Shown here: one piece after another, positions 25,482-33,005 of the stretch
Position numbering within the stretch: position 1 is the first letter of the stretch
Layout of the letters: the number at the start of each line of letters is the position of its first letter
Origin: Actinomycetota bacterium
GTDB taxonomy: Bacteria; Actinomycetota; Actinomycetes; Streptosporangiales; Streptosporangiaceae
Length of the DNA: 33,005 bases
Direction of reading: 5' to 3'
Assembly (NCBI GenBank): GCA_003140115.1
Contig: PLIQ01000436.1
Location: 6,488-39,492 of the forward strand
The notes under the pieces: generated by a model
The model's input: only the letters and a program-made list of their open reading frames with translations
The model's database searches: none
Told to the model about the DNA's origin: nothing
Translations under genes and position numbers: made by a program

Positions 25482-26786
25482 GTGAGACCTAATCTTCCCT
25501 GGCTCCCCAAGCGTGCCTTTGCTCTGAGCGGCGCAGCAGTGCTGTCGATAAGCGTTCTGGCGGCGTGCAGCAGCAGTTCGAGCAGCAGCACCAGCAGCAC
25601 GAGTACCGGCTCCAGCTCCAGCCCGAGCTCCAGCACGCCGATTACCATCGGCGCGTCACTCTCCCTCACCGGGGACTTCTCAACGGACGGGATCAACTAC
25701 GAGCACGGCTACGAGCTGTGGGCCAACGACGTGAACGCGCACGGCGGCCTGCTGGGCCACAAGGTCGTGCTCAAGATCCTCAACGACGCCAGCTCGCCCA
25801 CCCAGGTTGACACCAACTACCAGACCCTGTTCGCCTCCGATCACGTCAACCTGGCTTTTGGGCCGTTCTCGTCACTGCTGACCACCCCGGCGTCCTCGGT
25901 GGCGGCCCGGTACGGCTACGCGTTCGTCGAAGGTGCCGGCGGCGCGCCGACGGTCTTCAACAGCCCGGCGAACCTCGCTGATCACAACGTGTTCGACGTC
26001 AGCCTGCCGATCAAGGACGAAATGGTCCCGTTCGTCAACTACATCGCGTCGCTGCCGGCCAGTCAGCGGCCGACGACCGCCGCTTACCCGATGGCCGACG
26101 ACCCGTTCGCCGACCCGCCAGTCCAGCTCGCACAACAGATGCTGCAGGCTCTCGGGGTGAAGACCGTGTACTCCAAGATCTTCCCGGAGGAGGTCGCGGA
26201 CTATAAGGCGCCCGCCGATGACGTTGCCGCTTCCAAACCGCAGATCGTGGTGCTCGGGTCCACCGACGTGCCGACGGTCGCAGCCTTCATGCAGGCCTTC
26301 GAGCAGCAGCACTACACGCCGAAGCTGTTCATCGCGGCGGCCGGTCCCGACCAGGGCTCGGCCTTCATCTCCGCGGTGGGCAAGGGCAACGCGGTCGGGA
26401 TGATGGTGCCCAACGGCTGGTACCCGACGTATCCCAACGCGGCGAGCCAGGCCATGGTGGCGGAGTACGTGGCCAAGTACGGCGGCAACGCGTCGGGCGT
26501 AAGCTCCGACGTCGCCGAGGCCTACTCCGTCGGCCAGGTCATGGCCCAGGCAGTCACCGCGACCGGTGGCACCAACAACGCCAAGATCATCAGCTACCTG
26601 CACAGCGACGTCACGCTCACGAGCGTGCAGGGACCGGTGAAGTTCGACTCGCTGGGCGAGAACGGCGAGTCGGTGGCATTCGTCTCCCAGTGGCAGAACG
26701 GCGGCAACTCGTTCAACCAGGTGCTTCCGGCCGGCGTGGCCGGATCGGTGGCGATCATCGCGACCAAGCCGTCCTGGACCAGCTGA
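25482..26786 (+). CDS. ABC transporter substrate-binding lipoprotein (LivJ/K-like)
   Basis: 434 aa from GTG 25482, with AAGGAGG 8 nt upstream. A lipoprotein signal peptide spans residues 1-28 (basic N-region, hydrophobic core, lipobox LAAC with C29 as the lipidated residue). A Ser/Thr/Pro-rich linker of about 25 residues follows, then the type I periplasmic-binding fold starting ITIGASLSLTGDFSTDGINYEHGYELWANDVNAHGGLLGHKV, which is the hallmark of branched-chain-amino-acid-type receptors. It captures the substrate outside the membrane for the permeases encoded downstream. It lies 49 bp after the dehydrogenase gene and 17 bp before the first permease. The family takes up amino acids, amides, urea and aromatic acids, so the ligand is open. 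Confidence 0.94.
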   Translation: MRPNLPWLPKRAFALSGAAVLSISVLAACSSSSSSSTSSTSTGSSSSPSSSTPITIGASLSLTGDFSTDGINYEHGYELWANDVNAHGGLLGHKVVLKILNDASSPTQVDTNYQTLFASDHVNLAFGPFSSLLTTPASSVAARYGYAFVEGAGGAPTVFNSPANLADHNVFDVSLPIKDEMVPFVNYIASLPASQRPTTAAYPMADDPFADPPVQLAQQMLQALGVKTVYSKIFPEEVADYKAPADDVAASKPQIVVLGSTDVPTVAAFMQAFEQQHYTPKLFIAAAGPDQGSAFISAVGKGNAVGMMVPNGWYPTYPNAASQAMVAEYVAKYGGNASGVSSDVAEAYSVGQVMAQAVTATGGTNNAKIISYLHSDVTLTSVQGPVKFDSLGENGESVAFVSQWQNGGNSFNQVLPAGVAGSVAIIATKPSWTS

Positions 26787-26803
26787 CCTCGAGGAGAGAG
26801 TGA

Positions 26804-27682
26804 GTGGCACGCGAGATCTATCAGGCCATCGTCGACGGGATCCTGGTTGGCGGCGTCTATGCCCTGATGGCGGTCGGCCTGACCCTGATCTTCGGCGTGC
26901 TCGACATCATCAACATCGCCCAGGGCGCCATGGTCATCCTGGGCGCCTACCTCAGTTACGAACTGGCGGCACGGCTGCACCTCGACCTGTTCCTCGGGTT
27001 GCTGGTCACCGTGCCCGCCATGTTCGTGATCGGGGTCGTCATCCAGTGGGCGTTCATCCGGCCGCTGCGCGGCCGGGAGCGAACGTCGATGACGCTGCTG
27101 GTCAGCTACGCGGTCGCACTGATCATCGAGGGGATCCTCTACGAGGCCTTCGGGGCCGACGACCGGCAGCTGACCGCGTCGTACGTGACCTCGAGCGTTC
27201 ACGTGTTCGGGTTCTACCTGTCCTACATCTACCTGTACGGCTTCGCGCTCGCGCTCGCGCTGATCGCGGCGCTGTACATCCTGCTGTACCGGACCAAGTT
27301 CGGCCGCAGCGTGCGCGCGACGATGCAGGATGAGACGGCGGCGCGGCTGGTGGGAATCAACATCAACCGCGTCGCCGCCGTCACCTACGGCATCGGCGTG
27401 GCCGTGACCGCGGCCGGAGGCATGGTGTTCGGGGCGACCAACGCCTTCGACCCCAACAGCGGCTACGACCTGATCTCGCGGCTGCTCGCGATCGTCATCC
27501 TGGGCGGCCTGGGCAGCATCGGCGGCGCGCTAGCCGCGTCCATCTTCATGCTCACCCTCGAGTCGCTGGTGGACATCTGGCAGCCGACCTGGGCGATCGT
27601 GGTCTTCTATGCCGCCCTCGTGCTCGTCCTGCTCATCCGCCCGACTGGTTTCCTTGGTCGCAAGGCTGTGCGGGCGCAGTGA
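26804..27682 (+). CDS. Branched-chain amino acid-type ABC permease (LivH-like)
   Basis: 292 aa from GTG 26804, preceded by GAGGAGAG. About eight hydrophobic helices; typical family stretches are VDGILVGGVYALMAVGLTLIFGVLDIINIAQGAMVILGAYLSY at the N-terminus and ILGGLGSIGGALAASIFMLTLESL near the C-terminus, the latter including the loop that contacts the ATPase (ATMQDETAARLVGININR). It forms one half of the membrane channel with the next gene product. It overlaps that gene by 4 bp (GTGA), consistent with equal production. Confidence 0.95.
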   Translation: MAREIYQAIVDGILVGGVYALMAVGLTLIFGVLDIINIAQGAMVILGAYLSYELAARLHLDLFLGLLVTVPAMFVIGVVIQWAFIRPLRGRERTSMTLLVSYAVALIIEGILYEAFGADDRQLTASYVTSSVHVFGFYLSYIYLYGFALALALIAALYILLYRTKFGRSVRATMQDETAARLVGININRVAAVTYGIGVAVTAAGGMVFGATNAFDPNSGYDLISRLLAIVILGGLGSIGGALAASIFMLTLESLVDIWQPTWAIVVFYAALVLVLLIRPTGFLGRKAVRAQ

Positions 27683-28758
27683 GCGAGGATTACGTCGAAG
27701 GCCCAAAGGGCCTGGAGCGCCTCCGCGGGCTGGGGGGCGTGCAGCTCGCCTTCGTGATCGCGCTGCTCGCCGTCGCGGTGGCTTTCCCGGTGCTCTTCCC
27801 GAGCCCCGTGGCCACGAACTACGGCGTGTACGCGCTGATCTTCGTGGCGGTCGCGTCGGCCTGGAACGTCTTCTCCGGATTCTCCGGCTACATATCGCTC
27901 GGCCATGCCGTATTCTTCGGCAGCGGTGCCTACACGCTCGGCATTGCCGCCCGGGACTGGCACGTCACCGGGGTCGGCGTGTTCGCCCTGCTCCCGCTGG
28001 CGGCGGTGGCCGGGGCGCTGATCGCGGTGCCGTTCGGCCTGGTCGCGCTGCGGGTCAGGCGGCATACCTTCATCGTGATCACGATCGCGGTGTTCTTCAT
28101 CTTCCAGCTGATGGCCTACAACTTCTCCTTCACCGGCGGCTCCACGGGCCTGGACGCGCCGTTCCTGCCCTGGGCCGCGCAGACCTACAACAACCCCTTC
28201 TACTACATCGCGCTGGCCTGCGCGGCGGGGACGATCGCGCTGGCCTGGCTGATCCGCCGCTCCCGGTTCGGCCTGCAGCTCCGCGCGATCAGGGACGACG
28301 AGGACCGGGCCCGCGGTCTCGGTGTGCACGCCATGCGGGTCAAGCTGACCGCGTTCGTCTTGTCCGGCGCGATCACCGGGCTGGTCGGCGCGGTCTGGTT
28401 CTTCTACCTCACCCAGGTCCAGCCGCCCTCCGGCTTTGACCCGCTGTTCGACCTGTCCGTGGTCCTGATGGCGTTCCTCGGCGGTCTGGGTACCGTTTCC
28501 GGCCCGGTCCTGGGCGCGCTCATCATCGAGCCCGGCCAGCTCTACCTGACCGCCAACACCAACGGCTACGTCAGCGAGATTCTGCTCGGCTCGCTGTTCC
28601 TGGTGGCGGTGTTGCTCGTGCCGCGGGGCATCATCCCGACCGGCGGCGAGTACATCCGCCGTCTGACGACCAGGGGCCGCGCGGCCATCCCGGCCGCGGT
28701 GCCCGCGGCGCCGCCGCAGCCATCAGATCCGGCTCACGTGCCGGAGGCGCGGGGGTGA
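27679..28758 (+). CDS. Branched-chain amino acid-type ABC permease (LivM-like)
   Basis: 359 aa from GTG 27679. The family signature is seen in WNVFSGFSGYISLGHAVFFGSGAYT (transmembrane entry), LRAIRDDEDRARGLGVHAMRVKLTAFVLSGAITGLVGAVWFFY (ATPase-coupling loop) and FLGGLGTVSGPVLGALI. It pairs with the LivH-like protein to form the channel. The C-terminal 40 residues are Ala/Pro-rich and cytoplasmic. The stop overlaps the start of the first ATPase gene (GTGA). Confidence 0.95.
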   Translation: MSEDYVEGPKGLERLRGLGGVQLAFVIALLAVAVAFPVLFPSPVATNYGVYALIFVAVASAWNVFSGFSGYISLGHAVFFGSGAYTLGIAARDWHVTGVGVFALLPLAAVAGALIAVPFGLVALRVRRHTFIVITIAVFFIFQLMAYNFSFTGGSTGLDAPFLPWAAQTYNNPFYYIALACAAGTIALAWLIRRSRFGLQLRAIRDDEDRARGLGVHAMRVKLTAFVLSGAITGLVGAVWFFYLTQVQPPSGFDPLFDLSVVLMAFLGGLGTVSGPVLGALIIEPGQLYLTANTNGYVSEILLGSLFLVAVLLVPRGIIPTGGEYIRRLTTRGRAAIPAAVPAAPPQPSDPAHVPEARG

Positions 28759-29522
28759 GCTGCCTGCTGCGAACCGACGGAGTGCGCAAGTCCTACGGTG
28801 GCGTCCGCGCCTTGGATGCCTGCACGATCGAGGTCGACGAGGGCACGGTGGCTGGGCTGATCGGCCCGAACGGCTCCGGTAAGACCACCCTGTTCAACGT
28901 CATCACCGGTTATGCCAAGGCCGACGCGGGGGAGGTGTACCTGGCCGACCGGCGGATCACCAACATCGCCCCGGACAAGGTGTTCGCACTGGGCATCGGC
29001 CGGACCTTCCAGCTGACCAGGATCTTCCCCAGCCTCACCGTGATGGAGAACATGCTGGTCGCCTCGCAGCACCACCGGACCGGTGCGCGCAAGCGAGCGA
29101 TAGAGCAGCTCGAGTTCATCGGTATCGCGGGCTATCACGCCTCGCTGGCCGGAACGCTTTCGTACGGCCAGCGCAAGCTGCTCGAGCTCGCCTACGTGCT
29201 GGTCGCGGATCCGGCCATCGTCCTGCTCGACGAGCCGGCCGGCGGCGTCAACCTGTCGCTGGTGAATCACATCGCGGCCCGCATCCGTGACCTGAACGCC
29301 GCTGGCAAGACCTTCCTCATCGTCGAGCACAACATGGAGTTCGTGATGGGCCTGTGCCACCAGATCACCGTGCTCGACTCGGGCACCGTGGTAGCCGCCG
29401 GGCCGCCCGACATCATCCGCACCGACCGCCGGGTTCTCGACGCCTACCTCGGCGAGGACATCGAGGACACCGAGGACATTGAGGACACCGACGAGGACCC
29501 GGATCCCGCGGAGGGCACATGA
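28755..29522 (+). CDS. ABC transporter ATP-binding protein (LivG-like)
   Basis: 255 aa from GTG 28755. Walker A GPNGSGKT (37-44), Q-loop Q86 (GRTFQLTRIF), signature LSYGQRK (135-141), Walker B IVLLDE (155-160) and switch H192 are all intact. The signature has Tyr-Gly in place of Gly-Gly, which is normal for LivG proteins. After the last conserved part the protein ends in an acidic tail made by a tandem 18-bp repeat (29454-29489), giving EDIEDT twice, then DEDPD. Together with LivF it powers import. Confidence 0.95.
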   Translation: MSCLLRTDGVRKSYGGVRALDACTIEVDEGTVAGLIGPNGSGKTTLFNVITGYAKADAGEVYLADRRITNIAPDKVFALGIGRTFQLTRIFPSLTVMENMLVASQHHRTGARKRAIEQLEFIGIAGYHASLAGTLSYGQRKLLELAYVLVADPAIVLLDEPAGGVNLSLVNHIAARIRDLNAAGKTFLIVEHNMEFVMGLCHQITVLDSGTVVAAGPPDIIRTDRRVLDAYLGEDIEDTEDIEDTDEDPDPAEGT

Positions 29523-30286
29523 CGGAACAAGCCATGGGACCGGGAACAAGCACCACGGCCCGTTCGGTACTAAAGATTGACGAACTGGTGGCGGGATACG
29601 GTGGCGGGGACGTGCTGCGGGGGGTGTCCCTGGAGGTGCCCGAAGGCGGGATTACCTGCGTCGTGGGCCCGAACGGCGCGGGCAAGTCCACGTTGATGGC
29701 GACGATCAGCGGGCTGCTGCGGCCGCGGCTGGGGTCGATGATGCTGGACGGCCAGAATCTCGTCGGCCGGTCGCCGCGTCAGGTCCTGGAGCTGGGGGTG
29801 GTGCAGGTGCCGCAGAACCACAGCCTGTTCCGTGACATGACGGTCCACGAGAACGTCGAACTCGGCGGCTACATCCTGTCCGACCGGGCGTTGACCGCGC
29901 GCAGGCTCGCGGCCGTCTTCGAGGTGTTCCCGCAGATCGCCGGCTGGGCCGGGCAGAAGGCCGGCAGCCTGTCCGGCGGTCAGCAGCGACTGGTCGAGTT
30001 CGCCCGCGCGCTGATGCTTGAGCCCCGGCTGCTGCTGCTCGACGAGCCGTCGATGGGCCTGGCGCCCAAGATCCTGCGGACCGTGTTCGACGCGATCAGG
30101 CAGATGAACGCGGCGGGCACCACGATGCTGCTCGTCGAGCAGAACGCGCGCGCCGGACTGCGGCTGTCCGACCACGGCGTAGTCATGGAGAACGGCCGCG
30201 TGCGGCTGTCCGGGACCGGGCGTGAGGTTCTGGAGAACCCGGAGATCGGCGCCCTCTACCTCGGCGGTGCGGTCAGCTCTAGCTGA
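29519..30286 (+). CDS. ABC transporter ATP-binding protein (LivF-like)
   Basis: 255 aa from ATG 29519, which overlaps the LivG stop (ATGA). Walker A GPNGAGKS (50-57), signature LSGGQ (151-155), Walker B LLLLDE (171-176) and the LivF-typical EPSMGLAPKI follow in order. The first 17 residues are an extra polar extension before LKIDELVAGYGGGDVL. It closes the five-gene importer; no terminator hairpin is clear in the 63 bp before the next gene. Confidence 0.95.
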   Translation: MTEQAMGPGTSTTARSVLKIDELVAGYGGGDVLRGVSLEVPEGGITCVVGPNGAGKSTLMATISGLLRPRLGSMMLDGQNLVGRSPRQVLELGVVQVPQNHSLFRDMTVHENVELGGYILSDRALTARRLAAVFEVFPQIAGWAGQKAGSLSGGQQRLVEFARALMLEPRLLLLDEPSMGLAPKILRTVFDAIRQMNAAGTTMLLVEQNARAGLRLSDHGVVMENGRVRLSGTGREVLENPEIGALYLGGAVSSS

Positions 30287-30349
30287 TCGGCGGCGGCCTT
30301 GGGCTGGCTGGGGCTGGTTAGGGTCCAAAGGCAGGCGAGGAGGGTGGCT

Positions 30350-31012
30350 ATGGCGCAGACGATGCTGCTGCGGATCGGGGCCGACGCCAGCTGCACCGAT
30401 GGAGCCTGCGGTCGGGTGAGCCGCATCATCGTCAACCCGGTCGCGCGGCAGGTCACTCAGCTCGTCGTCGATCCCAAGCACCGGGATGGCCGGGGGCGGC
30501 TTGTTCCTGTTGACCTTGTGGATGCTCCGGCGGGCCAGATCCGGTTTCGCTGCACCCTAGCCGAGTTCCAGGCGCTCCCGCCCGCCCAGGAGACCGAGGT
30601 CGTGCCGGATCTCGACCCCACCGGGCACTCGCACCCAGACCCCGCCCTTACACAGGGGTACTTGGTGCCTTTGTCCCCTTGGATGCGCGGTCGCCGCGGC
30701 CCTGGCCAATCGGGAGTCCCGCAGGAGGTCACCGTCGACTCCGTCCCGTCGGGCGAGGTGGACATACGCCGCGACCTGGCCGCCAGTGCGACCGACGGTG
30801 AGATAGGGCAGGTCCAGGGGCTGGTCGTGGAACCTGGTGGCCACCAGGTGACCCACGTGCTCCTCCGGCAGGGCCACAGATGGGGCCGCAAGGAAGTGGC
30901 TATCCCGATTGGTGCTGTGACTAAGATCGGGACCCTCCTGGTCCATCTCAGCCTCACCAAACACCAGGTGGAAGACCTGCCGCCGGTAGACATTGATTAC
31001 CGAGCGGGCTAG
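30350..31012 (+). CDS. PRC-barrel-like protein
   Basis: 220 aa from ATG 30350, with GAGGAGGG 5 nt upstream; the frame is open from 30299 but that part has no ribosome site. Two related halves can be seen: residues 5-70 (CGRVSRIIVNPVARQVTQLVVDPKHRDGRGRLVPVDLVD) and 130-215 (IGQVQGLVVEPGGHQVTHVLLRQGHRWGRKEVAIPIGAVTKI). Each has the G-x-V...hy-x-x-hy-V pattern and the R/K-E-V-PxxxV ending of PRC-barrel domains, which occur in stress-related and photosystem reaction-centre-H-like proteins. A His/Pro/Arg-rich linker joins them. Function in this context is unknown; the cytoplasm is likely as there is no signal peptide. It is convergent with the methyltransferase gene, 15 bp apart. Confidence 0.75.
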   Translation: MAQTMLLRIGADASCTDGACGRVSRIIVNPVARQVTQLVVDPKHRDGRGRLVPVDLVDAPAGQIRFRCTLAEFQALPPAQETEVVPDLDPTGHSHPDPALTQGYLVPLSPWMRGRRGPGQSGVPQEVTVDSVPSGEVDIRRDLAASATDGEIGQVQGLVVEPGGHQVTHVLLRQGHRWGRKEVAIPIGAVTKIGTLLVHLSLTKHQVEDLPPVDIDYRAG

Positions 31013-31027
31013 ACCTGCACGGGGCCG

Positions 31028-31687
31028 CTACTTCTTGCGGGCCAGGGTGAGGCCGTCGCCGATGGGGACCATGACCAGCTCGACGCGGTCGTCGGCGGCG
31101 GCGTGGTCGTTGAAGTCCCGGATCGCGATCACGGCAGGATTGTCGTTGCCCGCGTCGATCACGCGGCCGTGCGAGAACGTGTTGTCGACCATGATCAGCC
31201 CGCCTGGGCGGATCCGCGGCACCACCTGGCGCCAGTAGCCGAGATAACCGCTCTTGTCGGCGTCGATGAAGGCCAGGTCGAAGCGCTCGTCCTCGGGCAG
31301 CGACAGGAGCGTGTCCATGGCCGGGCCGAGCCGCAGCTCGATCCGGTCCTCCAGGCCCGCCTTCTCCCAGTACTTCCTGGCGATCCAGGTCCACTCCTCG
31401 CTGATGTCGCAGCACAGCAGCGTTCCGCCGGGGGCCAGGCCCCGGGCGATGCAGATCGAGGAGTAACCGGTGAAGGTTCCGATCTCGATCGCCGACCTGG
31501 CCTGGGCGAGCTGCGTGAGCAGGGTCATGAAGGTGCCCTGCTCGGGAGCGATCTGCAGGCCGGTCTCGGTCGGGAACAAGTCCGCGGTCTCGTTGGCCAG
31601 CTCCCGCAGGACAGCGTCCGGCGGGCTGCTGTGCGCGGTGAGATACGCGTTGAGATGAAGGCTGATCTGCTCGGTGCGCCGCGTCAT
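31028..31687 (-). CDS. Class I SAM-dependent O-methyltransferase (CCoAOMT/COMT-like)
   Basis: 219 aa, the usual size. The SAM-binding motif I is AIEIGTFTGYSSICIARGL (about 65-83), followed by the acidic residue in LLCCDIS, and FDLAFIDADKSGYLGYW (about 136-152), which carries the metal-binding Asp of this cation-dependent family. The second metal site residues D and N are in GGLIMVDNTFSHGRV. It should methylate a catechol-like hydroxyl; the acceptor is unknown and actinomycete members act in both primary and secondary metabolism. ATG 31687 has no strong ribosome site, with TATACC on the minus strand about 10-15 nt upstream, so near-leaderless expression is possible. Confidence 0.92.
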   Translation of the reverse strand: MTRRTEQISLHLNAYLTAHSSPPDAVLRELANETADLFPTETGLQIAPEQGTFMTLLTQLAQARSAIEIGTFTGYSSICIARGLAPGGTLLCCDISEEWTWIARKYWEKAGLEDRIELRLGPAMDTLLSLPEDERFDLAFIDADKSGYLGYWRQVVPRIRPGGLIMVDNTFSHGRVIDAGNDNPAVIAIRDFNDHAAADDRVELVMVPIGDGLTLARKK

Positions 31688-31747
31688 GGGGACAACGGTA
31701 TAGGCATGACCTGATGTTCGCGAGATCGTGGTGCGTATTATCTAGTT

Positions 31748-31774
31748 TCTCGATCATTTTTATATGATTCGAGA
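31748..31774. promoter_or_regulatory. AT-rich inverted repeat upstream of the methyltransferase gene
   Basis: TCTCGATCAT (31748-31757) pairs with ATGATTCGAGA (31764-31774) with one bulged T and a 6-nt spacer. It lies 61 bp before the methyltransferase start on the opposite strand. A regulator site is the simplest reading. Confidence 0.4.
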
Positions 31775-32234
31775 TCGCCGAGGCGCGGGGCCCGGGGAAG
31801 GGTCGGCGGCCTGGCCGCCGTGCGCAGTAACACCGTCTGACCCCGCCTCGGGAATCCGGATTCCTAGTTTATGTTCCAGCTACGAACTAAAAGACTCTCA
31901 AAACAAACGTTCATTTGCACGTGCATGCGAGGAATGATTTAAGCCTTATAAACATGACTCGGTGTTTCCTGTCACGCGGGTGCTCTGTTTTGTGTGCGTT
32001 AACATTCCGGTACGCGCGACGCGGAAGATCCTCTGCGGCGTCCACCGACCTGGGTGAAATAAGCGAAATACCGGTCTTTACCGGACGTACATCCGGGGTG
32101 CGTGAGGCACAGACTGCACGGAGTGACCTCGGGTTCATACGGAAAGTATTCATGCGATTACACATTTACGTGGAAGCTGAGACGAATATTCCCAATGGGG
32201 TAGCGCGCGCACGCCGTTGCGGTCAATATTGCTC

Positions 32235-32278
32235 CGACGGTCACTGTCGCCCGTATTTCCGCGTGGTGCCAGACCGTC
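32235..32278 (+). promoter_or_regulatory. Mutually exclusive hairpins in the leader of the Cys/His gene
   Basis: CGACGGT-C-ACTGTCG (32235-32249) is a near-perfect palindrome with one G-T pair. The same left part, GACGGTC (32236-32242), can instead pair perfectly with GACCGTC (32272-32278). The two pairings exclude each other. They lie 84-127 bp before the start codon; regulatory meaning is unproven. Confidence 0.3.
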
Positions 32279-32361
32279 ATCCTATTTACGGGGAGTGCCT
32301 TCCGGCTTGCGGCGGGAGGGTCATCAGCACGCCTGGCAGGCGCAAGGAGGGACGGCCGACC

Positions 32362-32778
32362 ATGACCGTACGAGGGACACCGGACCGTGGGGGCGCCCCC
32401 GGTGATCCGGGAAGCCTCATGAGCCCCCCGCAGGCCTTCGCGCCGTCGACCGCATGTGACGCCGATCCCCGCTGCCGCCACGCGGCGTGCTTCCAGATCC
32501 AGCTGGAGGCCTCGCAGCCGCAGCAGGCGGACCGGCAGGCGCTCGCCTGCGCCTATCACGTGGCCGACGTCATCGAGGCGCTGCGCGGCTGGGCACGCGA
32601 GCACGACCTGGCGGGTGGCCAGCTGACCATCCTGGCCATCGAGCCCGCCGCGGGCGGGCGTCAGGCTGACGGAACGAGCGGCTCCAAGACCGCCGCGCTG
32701 CGCGAATTTGCCTTCGGCACCATCCCGCTCAAGACCATCCCGCCCAGTCCGGCCCCGCACCGCGAGCCGACGAGCTAA
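32362..32778 (+). CDS. Hypothetical Cys/His-rich protein, 138 aa
   Basis: Not recognised as a named family. ATG 32362 is preceded by AAGGAGGG 10 nt upstream; ATG 32419 (MSPPQAF) is a possible shorter start. Good GC-rich third positions begin only from here, so the longer upstream frame is rejected. The core (residues about 31-90) has CDADPRCRHAACFQIQLE and, about 25 residues later, LACAYHVADVIEALRGWAREH; the cysteines and His of C-x5-C-x4-C plus C-x2-H could form one zinc site. The segment QLTILAIEP follows, and the C-terminus is Pro-rich. A small zinc-binding regulatory or adaptor protein is plausible; nothing in the context names its role. Confidence 0.7.
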   Translation: MTVRGTPDRGGAPGDPGSLMSPPQAFAPSTACDADPRCRHAACFQIQLEASQPQQADRQALACAYHVADVIEALRGWAREHDLAGGQLTILAIEPAAGGRQADGTSGSKTAALREFAFGTIPLKTIPPSPAPHREPTS

Positions 32779-32831
32779 GCCCGGGCGCCCCGGCCGTCAC
32801 CTACCGGCCGGGTTCGTAGCGACGGCCTGGC

Positions 32832-33005
32832 TCAATCCAGGCGGGACGGCCGGAGCCGCAGTGCGCGGGCGACATCGGCCGCGAACGAGGCGGCGTCGGC
32901 CGCCTCCAGCGAGGCGAAGGAGATCCTGATCCCGGGAGGCGCGGCGATGCGGAACCGGTGCCCGGGGGCGACCGCCCAGCCCGCCTCGGCCAGCGAGGAC
33001 GCGAC
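32832..33005 (-). CDS. Aminotransferase-like protein, C-terminal end (5' part outside window)
   Basis: Reading from the window's right edge on the minus strand, 57 codons run open to TGA at 32832-32834. The translation contains LAEAGWAVAPGHRFRI, APPGIRISFASLE and FAADVARALRLRPSR, matching the end of fold-type I PLP aminotransferases and especially MocR-type GntR-aminotransferase fusions (pattern: W-x-V-x-P-G-x-x-F, then G-I-R-x-x-x-A-x-L). The N-terminal domain is not in the window, so regulator versus enzyme cannot be decided. It is convergent with the Cys/His gene. Confidence 0.7.
   Translation of the reverse strand, partial: VASSLAEAGWAVAPGHRFRIAAPPGIRISFASLEAADAASFAADVARALRLRPSRLD

Larger units (their letters stand above)
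31688..32361. other. 674-bp AT-richer intergenic region
   Basis: Noticeably richer in A+T than the rest of the window (especially 31730-31960 and 32140-32190). A plus-strand frame is open from 31915 but its codon choice is unlike the neighbouring genes. Contents: an inverted repeat TCTCGATCAT/ATGATTCGAGA (31748-31774, one bulge) upstream of the methyltransferase; a palindrome TGCACGTGCA (31916-31925); TATAAA at 31947-31952; a CCGGA/TCCGG hairpin at 32081-32096; and alternative hairpins at 32235-32278. It probably holds both divergent promoters and a long leader for the next gene. Confidence 0.5.

Noticed and set aside
31915..32361. Upstream extension of the Cys/His protein
   Set aside because: Codon use and GC content differ sharply from neighbouring genes, and a strong ribosome site precedes ATG 32362.

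Overview
The window is about 33 kb of high-GC DNA with strongly GC-biased third codon positions, frequent GTG/TTG starts, 4-bp ATGA/GTGA gene overlaps, several apparently leaderless promoters and many one-component regulators. This points to an actinomycete; I cannot fix the genus from sequence alone. It looks like ordinary chromosome. I saw no transposase, phage gene, CRISPR array, tRNA or rRNA.

Layout. (1) 1-4039: end of a Rieske [2Fe-2S] protein, a 5'-3' exonuclease, an M24 aminopeptidase, a convergent PAC2-family protein and an Lrp/AsnC regulator. (2) 4065-7462: a TetR regulator divergent from a 14-TM DHA2-type MFS exporter, with a four-half-site operator array in the shared promoter; then a 638-bp non-coding stretch with a large imperfect inverted repeat; then a GNAT acetyltransferase. 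(3) 7524-15722, all on the minus strand: a very large GH38 alpha-mannosidase, an ATPase-TPR-LuxR regulator and a truncated adenylate-forming (acyl-CoA-synthetase-like) protein preceded by a spaced repeat array. (4) 15756-19534: thiamin locus. thiE is on the minus strand, 33 bp upstream of the GH38 gene; a TPP riboswitch leads a tightly overlapped thiO-thiS-thiG-thiD operon on the plus strand. thiC is not in the window. (5) 19709-22939: an ArsR-like regulator, an 83-aa orphan protein behind a promoter with two perfect 14-bp repeats, and an MFS exporter divergent from a MarR regulator. (6) 23033-30286: a LacI-type regulator followed by a NAD(P)-dependent beta-hydroxyacid-type dehydrogenase and a complete five-gene branched-chain-amino-acid-type ABC importer. 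Two LacI-type operators flank the promoter region of this operon. (7) 30350-33005: a PRC-barrel-like protein, a class I O-methyltransferase, a 674-bp AT-richer spacer, a Cys/His-rich hypothetical protein and the C-terminal end of an aminotransferase-like (possibly MocR) protein.

How the parts work together. The thi genes make the thiazole moiety of thiamin and join it to the pyrimidine: ThiO supplies the imine from glycine, ThiS carries sulfur, ThiG closes the ring, ThiD phosphorylates the pyrimidine and ThiE condenses the two. TPP binding to the leader probably hides the thiO ribosome binding site. The LacI-controlled operon probably imports a small acid or amino-acid-like compound and oxidises or reduces it. 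The two MFS pumps each sit beside a divergent regulator, a usual arrangement for ligand-induced efflux.

I found no clear-cut unknown defence or mobile system. The least explained items are the LuxR/pseudo-adenylation pair with its repeat array, the 14-bp-repeat promoter with its orphan peptide, the 1460-aa GH38 protein, the long inverted repeat at 6518-6593 and the AT-rich leader upstream of the Cys/His protein.
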